From assembly GCF_000769655.1 (NCBI RefSeq), contig NZ_CP008887.1:1550001-1614000 (forward strand): DNA of 64,000 nucleotides, written 5' to 3'. This document shows, piece after piece, positions 17,480 to 26,652 of the stretch. Below the pieces are notes generated by a model. That model did no database searches. It was not told the origin of the DNA and saw only the letters and a list, made by a program, of their open reading frames with translations. The stretch's first letter is position 1. Each line of letters begins with the position of its first letter. The position numbers and the translations under genes were made by a program. Source of the DNA: Thermococcus eurythermalis (GTDB lineage Archaea; Methanobacteriota_B; Thermococci; Thermococcales; Thermococcaceae).

Positions 17480-17976
17480 TGGATGCCCAGTTAATAGTTC
17501 CCGTACAGGAAATAGCAAGGGGAAAGCCCAAGTTCGGAATATGGGCGGTAGTAGGGGACAAGGTCTACTACATCAGGATGAAGGAAGGGACGTGGGGCGA
17601 CGCCCTCAAAAGGGGCCTGATGTACGGGGGAGCGTACATCTCAACCTACACCGCCGCCAAAGCTAGGGAGGAATACGAAGAGGCAGTCAGGAACTACCTG
17701 TCGTCCCTTGAGCTTCCCCCAAACTTCGTGGAGCACATAGACGACTACGCCAGGGAGAGCGCCAGAAGCTTTGTGGCAAGGGTTGAAGAGACCTCAGTAA
17801 AGCGAGGAAAGGGCCTTCTGGGCAACGAGGCCAACGGCCAGACTCCCGTCGAGCTTAAAGCCCCCAATGGCTCGATAAAGTTCTACGTCGCCACGGAAAC
17901 GTTTGAGAAAATAAAGCCCACGCTCCAGGCAATACCTTTCAAGGAGTACAAGGAAGCGAGGCTCTGGGTCTTCTGA
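17479..17976 (+). CDS. Hypothetical cytoplasmic protein coupled to the lipoprotein gene
   Basis: 165 residues. The ATG at 17479 overlaps the lipoprotein stop, and GGAGGTGG lies eight bases upstream, so translation is coupled. It contains a short strand domain (KFGIWAVVGDKVYYIRM), a Gly/Ala-rich helix (GLMYGGAYISTYTAAKAREEYEEAV) and a C-terminal segment (IKFYVATETFEKIKPTLQAIPF). No signal peptide or membrane helix is evident. I do not recognise the family. Confidence 0.65.
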   Translation: MDAQLIVPVQEIARGKPKFGIWAVVGDKVYYIRMKEGTWGDALKRGLMYGGAYISTYTAAKAREEYEEAVRNYLSSLELPPNFVEHIDDYARESARSFVARVEETSVKRGKGLLGNEANGQTPVELKAPNGSIKFYVATETFEKIKPTLQAIPFKEYKEARLWVF

Positions 17977-18021
17977 GATAGCTTTTTATCCCTTTCGATT
18001 TTTCTTTTAATGGTGGTTTCG

Positions 18022-19038
18022 ATGGAGCGCGTCGTTGAGATTCTGAGAGAAATCCTTGAAATTCCTTCCCCGACCGGCTACACTAAGGAGGTTCTCGCAC
18101 ACATTGAGAAAACGCTCGACAAGGCAGGGATAAAGACCCGCTACACCAACAAGGGGGCCCTGCTCGCCTACAACCACCCAGAGCCGGAGCTCGTTATAGC
18201 GGGCCACGTTGACACCCTCGGCGCGATGGTTAAGGGGATCCTGTCGAACGGGCACCTGAGCTTCACGAGGGTAGGCGGCCTCCACCTCCCGGCCTTCGAG
18301 GGCGAGTACTGCACGATAATCACCCGCTCGGGGAAGAAGTACCGCGGAACGCTTCTCCTCAAGAACCCCAGCGTCCACGTCAACAAGGAGGCCGGAAAGA
18401 AGGAGCGCAAGGAGGAGAACATGTACATCCGCCTGGACGAGCTGGTAGAGAAGAAGGAAGATACAGAGAAGCTCGGCATAAGGCCGGGCGACTTCATAGC
18501 CTTCGACCCGAAGTTCGAGTACGTGAACGGCTTCGTCAAGGCCCACTTTTTAGACGACAAGGCGAGCGTGGCTGTGATGATTGACTTAATGCTCGATTTA
18601 GGTGCCGAGACCCTCGAAAAGCTCCCCGTGGCGTTCTTCTTCTCGCCCTATGAGGAAGTCGGTCACGGCGGCTCCGCGGGCTACCCGCCGACAACAAAAG
18701 AGCTCCTTGTCGTTGACATGGGCGTCGTCGGAGACGGCGTTGCCGGCAAGGAAACGGCCGTTTCAATAGCGGCCAAGGACTCAAGCGGGCCCTACGACTA
18801 CGAGATGACGACCAAGCTCATAGAGCTTGCAGAGAAGAACAACATTCCCTACGTGGTTGACGTCTTCCCCTACTACGGCTCAGACGGTTCCGCGGCCTTA
18901 AGGGCCGGCTGGGACTTCCGCGTTGCCCTCATCGGGCCCGGCGTCCACGCGAGCCACGGGATGGAGAGGACTCACGTCAAGGGTCTGCTCGCTACGAAGG
19001 AGCTTATACGGGCGTATATCCAGGAGAAATGGGCCTGA
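18022..19038 (+). CDS. M42-family aminopeptidase (TET-type)
   Basis: 338 residues from the ATG at 18022 (GGTGGT four bases upstream; an in-frame ATG at 18010 is also possible). The di-metal site of M42 peptidases is visible: AGHVDTLGAM, FLDDKASVAV, SPYEEVGHGGS with the catalytic Glu-Glu, VVDMG and the terminal HASHGMERTH. Archaeal members form dodecameric TET particles that trim peptides left by the proteasome. The substrate preference cannot be read from the sequence. It is monocistronic and convergent with the next gene, with five bases between stops. Confidence 0.92.
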   Translation: MERVVEILREILEIPSPTGYTKEVLAHIEKTLDKAGIKTRYTNKGALLAYNHPEPELVIAGHVDTLGAMVKGILSNGHLSFTRVGGLHLPAFEGEYCTIITRSGKKYRGTLLLKNPSVHVNKEAGKKERKEENMYIRLDELVEKKEDTEKLGIRPGDFIAFDPKFEYVNGFVKAHFLDDKASVAVMIDLMLDLGAETLEKLPVAFFFSPYEEVGHGGSAGYPPTTKELLVVDMGVVGDGVAGKETAVSIAAKDSSGPYDYEMTTKLIELAEKNNIPYVVDVFPYYGSDGSAALRAGWDFRVALIGPGVHASHGMERTHVKGLLATKELIRAYIQEKWA

Positions 19039-19043
19039 TAGCG

Positions 19044-19748
19044 CTATACGCCCCCCCGCTCTCTCACCTTTTTCCTCACGTTCGGGTCGCGGTCGGCGAT
19101 TATTTTTAGGGCCTCCTCAAAGCTCATCCAGTCCGGGACTTCCTCGTTGAGGTAAATCCCCGTCCTTCCAATTGAATCTCTCCTCGTGAGAACATGGACG
19201 CGTTCGGTAACTATATCCACGCTCACGCCGAGGATTTTAGCGACCTCGCTCTCCCTCCCAACGACCTCGCGCTCGATGTGGCCCTTCTCGGTGGGAATTA
19301 TCAGAATCAGCTTCTTGTTGACGCCTGGGACGCGCTCCTTAGTCTTGACACCCCATAAATCAATCGCCCCTCCCCAGCGGTAGAACTCAAGCTCCCTGTC
19401 GGTCGGCTCGATTAGGGGGAACGTTACCGTCGTCTCCTCGTCTATCTCAATTACTCCCTTTATCAGGTGCCAGGGGGTTGCCATGACTATCCTCCTTCTC
19501 CCCACGAGGCCCTCAAGGGCGAGCTCGATGAGGTAGCTCGGAACCCGGATTGGAATGAAAATGTCAATGTCGCTGTCCCGCCTCACGTCTCCCCTCGCTA
19601 CGCTGCCGTAGAGCAGGGGGTCGAACTGGCTCAGGCGCTCCATTACTTTCAGGGCCTTTTCCCTTTTCTCCCAGAGGTAGCGCCACCTCTTGGGGGTGTA
19701 GACAACTTCCCTCTCGTCCCACACACGGACTACTTTTTCCCGCGGCAT
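19044..19748 (-). CDS. Nucleotidyltransferase-domain protein
   Basis: 234 residues from the ATG at 19748. The MNT-like nucleotidyltransferase motif GSVARGDVRRDSDIDIFI is intact (GS...D-x-D with both metal-binding aspartates). The C-terminal part contains an HTH-like segment (SEVAKILGVSVDIVTERVHVLTRRDSIGRTGIY), so it may be a DNA-binding regulator or a nucleotide-modifying enzyme. It is longer than the minimal MNT antitoxins (about 100 residues), and no HEPN partner is adjacent, so it is not called as a toxin-antitoxin component. Confidence 0.75.
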   Translation of the reverse strand: MPREKVVRVWDEREVVYTPKRWRYLWEKREKALKVMERLSQFDPLLYGSVARGDVRRDSDIDIFIPIRVPSYLIELALEGLVGRRRIVMATPWHLIKGVIEIDEETTVTFPLIEPTDRELEFYRWGGAIDLWGVKTKERVPGVNKKLILIIPTEKGHIEREVVGRESEVAKILGVSVDIVTERVHVLTRRDSIGRTGIYLNEEVPDWMSFEEALKIIADRDPNVRKKVRERGGV

Positions 19749-19829
19749 CAACTAAACTATGTCTGAAACTTTTAAAGGCCTACCGATAGCGTTTTATACA
19801 GCCCGGTAAACTTCGAGGTGGTGAAAAAG

Positions 19830-20252
19830 ATGCCGGTGTTAGGGTACAACATAACCAAGGTTGATGTTGAGAGGGATGCTCAGAACATTGCATCCGGACA
19901 GGTTGAGGTTAAACTCTCACCAAGGATCAAGGAGCTTCGCCTCGGCGAAGTGAGAACGCCCACTGGAAAAGTAACTGGAATCGAAGTCCTGTTTGCCTAT
20001 GAGATTTCATACAACCCCCAGATAGCCCGGGCAGTTATTGAAGGCTCAATACTATACCTTCCTCCCCAGAAGGACAAGACTGATGAAATCCTGAACATAT
20101 GGGAAGAAGAGAAGAAAGTGGACTCCCGTCTCTTTGTGGAAGTTATTAACTTCCTTTCAGTCCAGCTATTGCCCATGCTGACCGTCATCGCCAAGGAGAT
20201 GCGCCTTCCGTACCACATCCCAGTTCCGAGGGCGGAACTCAGAACTCAGTGA
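19830..20252 (+). CDS. Hypothetical protein, possibly SecB-like fold
   Basis: 140 residues from the ATG at 19830 (GAGGTGGTG upstream). It has long antiparallel-strand patterns (GQVEVKLSPRIKELRLGEVR, GIEVLFAYEISYNPQIARAVIEGSILYL), then a C-terminal helix VDSRLFVEVINFLSVQLLPMLTVIAKEM and a closing LPYHIPVPRAEL. This strand-strand-helix-proline order resembles SecB export chaperones, which end LFPYAREVI ... LPPLNL-like. The similarity is from reading only. It overlaps the convergent downstream gene by 14 bases. TATA near 19790 (GTTTTATAC). Confidence 0.55.
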   Translation: MPVLGYNITKVDVERDAQNIASGQVEVKLSPRIKELRLGEVRTPTGKVTGIEVLFAYEISYNPQIARAVIEGSILYLPPQKDKTDEILNIWEEEKKVDSRLFVEVINFLSVQLLPMLTVIAKEMRLPYHIPVPRAELRTQ

Positions 20253-21420
20253 TTCCCTCTGCTTCCAGTATTTTTCTTCTTGCTTCTGTAAGCTCCTCTT
20301 TCTCAAGGAGTATTCCATCAACGATGTCAAATGCCTTGTGGAGGTTGTTCTTCTTCAGGTGGAACTCCACCAAGTCAACTTTTTCAAGAACTTCCTCCGA
20401 GCCCTTTTGAGAGGCGTAAACCTTGGCAACCGCCAGCCTGATGCGGGTTCTGTGTTTGAGCCCACCCTCGAGCTCAAGGGCATTCTTGTAGGCACCCATG
20501 GCTTCTTCAAGCTTTCCAACCCCAATTAACGCCTCTGCAGTTTCCATGAGCTTTTCAGACGCCATCTTGTCGTTTCCAGAGGCGCGGTGGGCGCTAATGA
20601 CCTGGTTGAGCATTCTGACAGTGTTTATTCCTATCAGCTTTGCCCTCCCGCTGTTTCCGGCCAGAAGGTACGCATACTGGGCCTTGACGAGATAGCTCGT
20701 GGTTCCGTTGAGGTCTCCCTCAGAGTAGGCCAGCTTGCTCGCCCTCTCGTAGTTCCTCGCGGCGGTGTCCATCATCTCCTTGAAGTGGGCATCGTAGCCA
20801 AATATGACCCTCGTATAGCGCGCCAGCTCGTAGAAGGCATCTGCCGCCGCCCCAATGTCGCCCTCACCGAGCTTTGCCTCCGCTATCTGGCCGTAAAGGC
20901 TGATGAGCTTTTCAGTTATCTTCCTGGCCCCGTCTTCCAGACCCGCAAGCTTGTAGTACCTGAAGGCCGACTCATAGGCTCTGATTGCAAAGGTTACGTC
21001 TTCTGCACTCTCGTAGGACTCCCCGAGGTCTTCGTATATGCCGGCGAACTCGGAGGCATACTTGGTGAGTAGGCGGGTGTCGTTTAGCATTGCAAACACT
21101 TCAAGGACGCGGAAGCAGTACTCGTCGAGGACGTCTATGTCCACTTCAGGTTTTGAAATCTCCTCCTCAATGAGGTCTATGTAGAGGTAAGTGCTCTTGA
21201 GGAGTGAGGGCTTGGCCTTCTCGATTCCAACGCGCCTGGCAAGGAAGTAGCCGAGATAGCGGTACAGCCTCGCGGCGTTCTCCTTATCGTCTTTCTCTTC
21301 ATACCCCTTGGCCGCCTTGAGGATTAGCTTGAGGCCCTCCTTCGTTTTTCCCTCATCTATATATTTGAACCCCAACTCCTCAAGCTCTTCAGGTGAAGAG
21401 TCAATACCCGGCGAAATCAA
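20239..21420 (-). CDS. TPR-like helical repeat protein
   Basis: About 393 residues if started at the TTG at 21420, which has GGGGTGAGG five bases upstream; GTG starts at 21429 or 21444 are also possible. The chain is a string of helix pairs with TPR spacing (GKTKEGLKLILKAAKGYEEK, NAARLYRYLGYFLARRVG, ADAFYELARYTRVIFGYD, GKLEEAMGAYKNALELEG). Such proteins bind other proteins. No enzyme motif is present and the partner is unknown. The last 14 bases overlap the convergent SecB-like gene. Confidence 0.75.
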   Translation of the reverse strand: MISPGIDSSPEELEELGFKYIDEGKTKEGLKLILKAAKGYEEKDDKENAARLYRYLGYFLARRVGIEKAKPSLLKSTYLYIDLIEEEISKPEVDIDVLDEYCFRVLEVFAMLNDTRLLTKYASEFAGIYEDLGESYESAEDVTFAIRAYESAFRYYKLAGLEDGARKITEKLISLYGQIAEAKLGEGDIGAAADAFYELARYTRVIFGYDAHFKEMMDTAARNYERASKLAYSEGDLNGTTSYLVKAQYAYLLAGNSGRAKLIGINTVRMLNQVISAHRASGNDKMASEKLMETAEALIGVGKLEEAMGAYKNALELEGGLKHRTRIRLAVAKVYASQKGSEEVLEKVDLVEFHLKKNNLHKAFDIVDGILLEKEELTEARRKILEAEGITEF

Positions 21421-21481
21421 TATCCTCACCCCAACCCAACTCACTCAGAGTGATTTAACCCAGGCAATATTTAAGGGTTGC

Positions 21482-22501
21482 CTAAGCCCGGACTATCCGG
21501 TAGCCCGCGGCTTTCCTGAGCCTGTTCATGACCGCAAGGCCGAGGCCCCTCTCCTCGACGCCCTCCGCGATTATGACGTCAACTCCGCGCCTGTCGAGCT
21601 CCCTGAGGGCCTTGAATAAGTTTTTGGCCACATCTTCAACCGTCCTTCCGAGGTGGTAGAACTCGTCGGCCTCGAACTCTTCTGTCGCCATAACCCCAAC
21701 GCGGTAGCCCTTCGAGCGGTACTCTCTGACGAGCTCCCTGATTTTTTCTCTGACCATTTCCTTCGGCCCTTCAACAACTATGACCTGGGCGTTTGGAGAG
21801 TAGTGCTTGTACTTCATTCCGGGGGCCCTCGCGAGGTCAGCGTTCTTTCCCTTGACGGCGGGGTGAATCTCAACCGGTCCTATGACGGCCTCAATCTCTT
21901 CCAGGGGGAGACCTCCGGGCCTGAGGAGCGTTGGCCTCTCCGAGCTGAGGTCTATGACTGTTGATTCGACCCCAACCTTTGTCGGCCCTCCGTCTATTAT
22001 TGCCCCAATCCTGCCGTAGAAGTCGTCAACAACGTGCTCCGCGAGGGTCGGGCTCGGCTTCCCGCTTATGTTGGCGGAAGGGGCCGCAACGGGAGTGCTC
22101 GCCCTTATCAGAGCGAGGGCTATTTCGTGGGCCGGCATCCTCACAGCGACGGTATCAAGACCACCGGTGGTTACGAGCGGGACTTCGTCCTTCTTCGGCA
22201 GGACGATGGTCAGGGGGCCTGGCCAGAACCTCTCGGCGAGAAGCTTTGCCTCCTTCGGGACCTCCCTCGCGAGCTTCTTCAGGTCGTTGAAATCAGCTAT
22301 GTGGACGATGAGGGGGTTGTCAGCTGGCCTTCCCTTGGCCTCAAAAATCCTTTTCACTGCCTCTTCATTCAGCGCGTCTGCTCCCAGGCCGTAGACGGTC
22401 TCGGTCGGAAACGCGACGAGCTTTCCTTCGAGGATCAGCCTTGCAGCGACCTTAATCTTTCTCTCGTCAACTCCGTCTCGCATGTTTATCACAATCGTCA
22501 T
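21482..22501 (-). CDS. sua5: L-threonylcarbamoyladenylate synthase (Sua5)
   Basis: 339 residues from the ATG at 22501 (GGTGGGAGC upstream). The YrdC domain fills the first 210 residues: AFPTETVYGLGADALNEEAVKRIF, KGRPADNPLIVHI, FWPGPLTIVLPK, SANISGKPSPT. The Sua5-specific C-terminal domain follows after an APGMKYKHYSPNAQV linker, so this is the long Sua5 type rather than YrdC alone. It makes threonylcarbamoyl-AMP from threonine, bicarbonate and ATP for the t6A modification of tRNAs reading ANN codons, working with the KEOPS complex. Confidence 0.95.
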   Translation of the reverse strand: MTIVINMRDGVDERKIKVAARLILEGKLVAFPTETVYGLGADALNEEAVKRIFEAKGRPADNPLIVHIADFNDLKKLAREVPKEAKLLAERFWPGPLTIVLPKKDEVPLVTTGGLDTVAVRMPAHEIALALIRASTPVAAPSANISGKPSPTLAEHVVDDFYGRIGAIIDGGPTKVGVESTVIDLSSERPTLLRPGGLPLEEIEAVIGPVEIHPAVKGKNADLARAPGMKYKHYSPNAQVIVVEGPKEMVREKIRELVREYRSKGYRVGVMATEEFEADEFYHLGRTVEDVAKNLFKALRELDRRGVDVIIAEGVEERGLGLAVMNRLRKAAGYRIVRA

Positions 22502-22541
22502 GCTCCCACCCAGCGAGATGCCGGAAAAAGTTGTTAAAAAC

Positions 22542-23573
22542 CTATCCCGTGAGGGACTTGTAAAGGCTTTCAACTTCCCGGGCAACCCTTTTCCACGAGT
22601 AGAGCCCGGCGACGTGCCTTCCTATCCACCCAGCCTTCCGGTTTCTCTTGGGTTCGAGCATTTTCCTCACAGCATCAACGAGCTCATCAAAGCTCTCGAA
22701 CGTCAGTCCGTTTTTACCATCCCTTATGAGCTCCGGAATTGCACTCACGCGCCTTCCGATGGCAGGAACTCCAAGGGAAGTTGCCTCCAGGATTACGAGG
22801 CCGAAGCCTTCTCTCTTCGAGGGGAGGACGAGCAGTCTGCTCTCGGACAGAATTCTGTTGATGTCCCTCCGATAGCCGAGGAAGCGGACGTTATGGGGTG
22901 CGTCCTTTTCGAGCCTAGCCCTTAGGGGGCCGTCCCCAGCCACGAGGAACTCTTCCCCCGGAAAGTGTCTCGCGAGCTCGATGAAGGTCTCCGGGGACTT
23001 GTACTCCCGCAGGGCGCCGATAAACGTGATGTAGCGCCTTTTTGCGGGGACTTCTTCCATTTTCTCGACGCCGTTTGGGATTACCCTGACCTCCCCCGCC
23101 CCCAGCCTCTCGGCGAGCTTCGCCAGGTAGTGGCTGACGGCCACAACCGCGTCCGCCTTTTCAAGGCTCTTTCTGACGTAGAGCCTCCCGAGCGCCAGCT
23201 TCGCGGTGTGTTCAAGGTCGCTCCCGTGGGTTGTTACAACGAACGGGATGTTCAGCCTCTCCCTGGCAAGGGCGCCGGCGAAGCTCGTTGTCCCGACGAA
23301 ATGGGCGTGTATGATGTCGAAATTAAACTTCCGGTGGAGCCTGACAAGTTTCCTCGCCCCAAGAAAGGCGAAGCTCGTCCCTCGGAATCCATAAACCGGG
23401 GGCACTCTGACCTGGTGCACGAACTCCCTCTCAAAGTCCCTCGGCTTCACGGGGCCGTATGTCAGGACGTGGACTTCGTGTCCCCTCTCCCTAAGCTCCC
23501 TCACCAGGTTGTCGAGATGCCTCGCAACGCCCCCGCCGTGGGGCGGGTAGTGGCCAACCATTATAACGCGCAT
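22542..23573 (-). CDS. GT4-family glycosyltransferase
   Basis: 343 residues from the ATG at 23573 (MRVIMVGHYPPHGGGVARHL). The GT-B fold is clear: GGGVARHLDNLVRELRERGHEVHV in the N-terminal domain, VTTHGSDLEH, then PNGVEKMEEVPAKRR and GALREYKSPETFIELA at the domain junction. The C-terminal KREGFGLVILEATSLGVPAI motif (E-x7-E) binds the nucleotide. It transfers a sugar from an NDP-sugar to an unknown acceptor, probably a glycolipid or glycoprotein at the cytoplasmic membrane face. It starts 22 bases after the asparagine-synthase stop, so the two are likely co-transcribed. Confidence 0.9.
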   Translation of the reverse strand: MRVIMVGHYPPHGGGVARHLDNLVRELRERGHEVHVLTYGPVKPRDFEREFVHQVRVPPVYGFRGTSFAFLGARKLVRLHRKFNFDIIHAHFVGTTSFAGALARERLNIPFVVTTHGSDLEHTAKLALGRLYVRKSLEKADAVVAVSHYLAKLAERLGAGEVRVIPNGVEKMEEVPAKRRYITFIGALREYKSPETFIELARHFPGEEFLVAGDGPLRARLEKDAPHNVRFLGYRRDINRILSESRLLVLPSKREGFGLVILEATSLGVPAIGRRVSAIPELIRDGKNGLTFESFDELVDAVRKMLEPKRNRKAGWIGRHVAGLYSWKRVAREVESLYKSLTG

Positions 23574-23595
23574 GTCCGGGAATTGGAAAGGAAGG

Positions 23596-25035
23596 TTAAA
23601 AAGCGTTTGGAAACGCCTCGCGGAACAGCTTCTCGGCAAACTCCCTCAGGGACAGCCCTCCCTCTTTTGCGAGTTTTTCGAGGAGCTTCTGGGCCCTGCT
23701 GCCGTACTGGGCCGCTTTTTTCTCCCTCTTCGCTACCCACTCCGGGATTCCGAGCTTCAGCGCGAGCTTTCTCAGGATAACTTTCCGCTCGTCCCCGGAG
23801 ATTTTAAGCCCCATTGGAGTCCTGAGCGCGAGGGCAACCACGGGCAGAGCAAGGAACGGGAGCCTTCCCTCGACACCGTTTAGCATTGTTATCTTGTCGT
23901 CCCTCGCAAGGTTCCGCTCCGCCATGTTGAGGATGTCGTCCCACATGAGCTCAGGTCTGTCCAGGTACTTCGCGTAGCCGCCGAACAGCTCGTCCGCACC
24001 CTGTCCGCTCAGGAGAACCTTCGTCCCCTCCCTACCCGCGAGCTCGGTGGCGAAGTAGATGGGCAGTCCAATGGCCAGGTTCATCGGGTTTGGCTCTTCG
24101 ATTGCGAAGATTACCCTTTTCACGGCTTCCCTGACGTCGTCGAGGGTAAAAATCCTCTCCCTCAGCTCCCAGCCAAAGTGGTCTGAGACCTTCCTCGCCC
24201 ACTCAAGGTCGGGGCTGTCCTCAGTCCCGGCGGTGTAAAGTATGACGTCCGAGTGTCTCGAAGCTAAGTAAGCTACGAGGGTGCTGTCGAGACCACCGGA
24301 GAACAGAACGCCCGTCTTCTCGGCGCCCCTGAGCCTGACCGTGTGCTCAAGCACGTTTCCAAGGCCCTTAAGAAGGCTCCCCTCGGGGTGGTATCTTCCC
24401 CTGAGCTCTTCAAGGGAGAAGACCCTCGCCCGGCTGACCCCGTCGCCAAGAACAACGAGTTCGCCCGGCTCGACTGGAACTGCCTTTTCCCCGATTGCCC
24501 AGAGGACTTTCTTCTCGCTGGCAAAGAACCCGTTTGGCGAGAAGTAGAGCGGCCTTACCCCCATCGGGTCGCGGAAGAGGTAAATCCTCTCGCCGTCCGA
24601 GAAAGCGACGGCATAGTCTCCTTCAAGCCAGCGCATTGCGTTTCTGACTGCCTGGGGGACGCTCAGCCCCCCATCCCTCAGGAACTCGATGAGCCTGAGG
24701 ATTACCTCGGTATCAACGTCGCTCTCAAATGAGACCCCCTTCCCCTCAAGGAACGCCCTAATCTGAGAGTGGTTGTAAATTTCGCCGTTGTGGACGAGGG
24801 CAAGTTCGTTTACAAAGGGCTGGGTGAACTCCTTGGAACCGGTCATCGCCAGCCGGCACTGGAGGACGCCTATTCTCCCTCCAGGAATCCCACCTAGCCT
24901 TGAGAAGTCGTTAGACTTGAGAACCCCCTCGTCGGTCCAGACACCGAAGCTCTCAGGCCCGCGGTGTTTACCTGCCAGCGCCATCTTGATGAGCCTTCCC
25001 CTAATCTCCCCGATTCCTCCCGCAATAAGGCACAT
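23596..25035 (-). CDS. asnB: Asparagine synthase (glutamine-hydrolysing)
   Basis: 479 residues. It starts MCLIAGG, giving the Cys2 nucleophile of the N-terminal glutamine amidotransferase domain, with KHRGPESFGVW and ALVHNGEIYNH as substrate-binding loops. The synthetase domain has the PP-loop VLFSGGLDSTLVAYL, LSGQGADELFGGY and NGVEGRLPFL. GGTGAGAGC precedes the ATG. It converts aspartate, ATP and glutamine to asparagine, but AsnB paralogues near glycosyltransferases sometimes amidate sugars or peptides, so the substrate is not fixed by sequence. Confidence 0.9.
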   Translation of the reverse strand: MCLIAGGIGEIRGRLIKMALAGKHRGPESFGVWTDEGVLKSNDFSRLGGIPGGRIGVLQCRLAMTGSKEFTQPFVNELALVHNGEIYNHSQIRAFLEGKGVSFESDVDTEVILRLIEFLRDGGLSVPQAVRNAMRWLEGDYAVAFSDGERIYLFRDPMGVRPLYFSPNGFFASEKKVLWAIGEKAVPVEPGELVVLGDGVSRARVFSLEELRGRYHPEGSLLKGLGNVLEHTVRLRGAEKTGVLFSGGLDSTLVAYLASRHSDVILYTAGTEDSPDLEWARKVSDHFGWELRERIFTLDDVREAVKRVIFAIEEPNPMNLAIGLPIYFATELAGREGTKVLLSGQGADELFGGYAKYLDRPELMWDDILNMAERNLARDDKITMLNGVEGRLPFLALPVVALALRTPMGLKISGDERKVILRKLALKLGIPEWVAKREKKAAQYGSRAQKLLEKLAKEGGLSLREFAEKLFREAFPNAF

Positions 25036-25131
25036 GCTCTCACCAAAACCTTTTCTCTGGCGAGGAAAAAAGCCTTAGCCCTTCCCACTTGAGAAAGTTT
25101 GCAGAAACCTGGCGGAACTTTGAATGATTGT

Positions 25132-25872
25132 TCACGTTAAATCTCCGCAGGTGCAGTAATGCTCATACGCTACTGTCTCAAGCTCATCGAAGCCCTCACG
25201 GGTCTTCGCCGAGAGATAGAGAACCCTCGTTGGCGGGGCCAGCTCGGGAAGCACCGAACAGAGCTTGTAGGCGAGCAGACCCTGGGTGGACGGCTCCAGC
25301 TTTAGCCTCGTGGTCAGGTACTCAATGTCGTCGAGGTACTTTCTCAGCTCGTCAACGTTGGCAGTGTCCACCTTGCTCAAAGCGGGGACGGTGGTTATAC
25401 CGAGCCTGAGGTCGATCATGAGGCCAAAGAACCGCGCGAAGCAGAAGTCCGTCGGCTTCCTCAGTATCTCGGGCGAGAAGAGGTAGACGCCGAGGGCGTC
25501 GGGGAATGCCTCCATGAGTCTTACTCCGAACTCGTGGAAGAGGAAGGTCTCCATCTGGCCGGGCGTGTCTATCAGCACGTAGTCGTTCTTCCCGTCGAGC
25601 TCCCTTATTTTGTCCGCACAGTTGCTGACCTTTGGAATCAGCAGGTCGTAGCTCTTCACTATCGCCCCGTTCGGGCCGAGCCCCTCTTCCATCAGCTCCC
25701 AGGCGGTCACGTCCTCGCGGACGTCAACGTCCGGGGTGTAGGGAAGCTTTTTGACGCCCGTGTCCAGATTGACGTAGGCCACGGAGTATCCGTTCTCCTC
25801 AAGGTACTTCCCGAACTCGGCCGTCAGCGTTGTCTTTCCGCTCCCCGCGGTGCCTATAAACGCCAGAATCAT
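25132..25872 (-). CDS. GPN-loop GTPase
   Basis: 246 residues with GTAGSGKTT (7-15) as P-loop, DTPGQME as switch II, SKVDTAN as G4 and the defining Gly-Pro-Asn loop at 66-68 (GLGPNGAIV). It matches the archaeal homodimeric GPN GTPases such as Pyrococcus PAB0955. The eukaryotic relatives assist RNA polymerase assembly; the archaeal role is less clear. The tail carries a CTCG pair. The start overlaps the stop of the MinD-like gene by four bases, so the two P-loop proteins are translationally coupled. Confidence 0.93.
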   Translation of the reverse strand: MILAFIGTAGSGKTTLTAEFGKYLEENGYSVAYVNLDTGVKKLPYTPDVDVREDVTAWELMEEGLGPNGAIVKSYDLLIPKVSNCADKIRELDGKNDYVLIDTPGQMETFLFHEFGVRLMEAFPDALGVYLFSPEILRKPTDFCFARFFGLMIDLRLGITTVPALSKVDTANVDELRKYLDDIEYLTTRLKLEPSTQGLLAYKLCSVLPELAPPTRVLYLSAKTREGFDELETVAYEHYCTCGDLT

Positions 25873-26606
25873 CCCATCACCCTCGCCTTGAAGCCGGCTA
25901 TCCTCACGACGGTCTCAGCCAGTTCATAGAAGGCCTTTGCACCGTCCGAGTCAGGGGCGTATTCAACAACGGGGATACCTTCAAGGGTCGCTTCTCTAAC
26001 TTTGGGGTCTTCCGGGACGACGACGAGGAGCGGGACCTCCATGACCTCCTCTGCAACGTCGGGGGGTATGTCGTTGTCGCTCCTGCCGTAGCGGTTAAGG
26101 ACGAAGCCCAGAACTGCCAGGCCGGCCTTTTTAAGGACTATCCCCACCTTCATAGTGTCGGTGATGCACGAGATTTCCGGGTTCGTTACGAGGATTACTT
26201 CTTCTCCGCTCATCATCGCGTTCATCGCGTCCATCTGGAGGCCGGCGGGGCAGTCAATTATGATGAAGTCGAAGTAAGGTTTGAGGGGCTTTATCACGCC
26301 GGGCAACCCCCTAGGGTCTGCCCTCAGGACGTGCTCCCAGTCAACGGCACCGGGAACGAGGTGGACGTTCTCAAACCTCGTGGTGTATATCGCGTCCTTA
26401 ATCTCGGCCGTGCCGGCCAGGACGTCGTGAATAGTCTTCTCAGCATCGTCTATCCCCATGACAAGGCTCAGGTTTGCCATAGTCAGGTCAGCGTCGATTG
26501 CCAGTACCTTGTAACCCATTTTACCCAATGCTATTGAGAGGTTCGCGGCGGTCGTCGTTTTGCCGGTTCCTCCCTTCCCGCTCGCGATGGAGATTAGCCG
26601 GCCCAT
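25869..26606 (-). CDS. MinD/ParA-type ATPase
   Basis: 245 residues from the ATG at 26606, preceded by GGGTGA. The deviant Walker A SGKGGTGKTTTAANLS is at the N-terminus, followed by VLAIDADLTMANLSLVMG, IIIDCPAG and VTNPEISCITDTMKV, the MinD pattern. Such ATPases dimerise on membranes or DNA to position other proteins. Thermococcales have several; no MinC or MinE partner is nearby. It is divergent from the PIN-ATPase gene across a 69-base spacer. Confidence 0.88.
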   Translation of the reverse strand: MGRLISIASGKGGTGKTTTAANLSIALGKMGYKVLAIDADLTMANLSLVMGIDDAEKTIHDVLAGTAEIKDAIYTTRFENVHLVPGAVDWEHVLRADPRGLPGVIKPLKPYFDFIIIDCPAGLQMDAMNAMMSGEEVILVTNPEISCITDTMKVGIVLKKAGLAVLGFVLNRYGRSDNDIPPDVAEEVMEVPLLVVVPEDPKVREATLEGIPVVEYAPDSDGAKAFYELAETVVRIAGFKARVMG

Positions 26607-26652
26607 TCTTTCACCCATTTGATGTTGGCCTAAACCTTTATGAACCTTTAGC

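Noticed and set aside
19044-19748. MNT/HEPN toxin-antitoxin component
   Set aside because: The protein is twice the usual MNT size, has its own HTH-like part and no HEPN neighbour.
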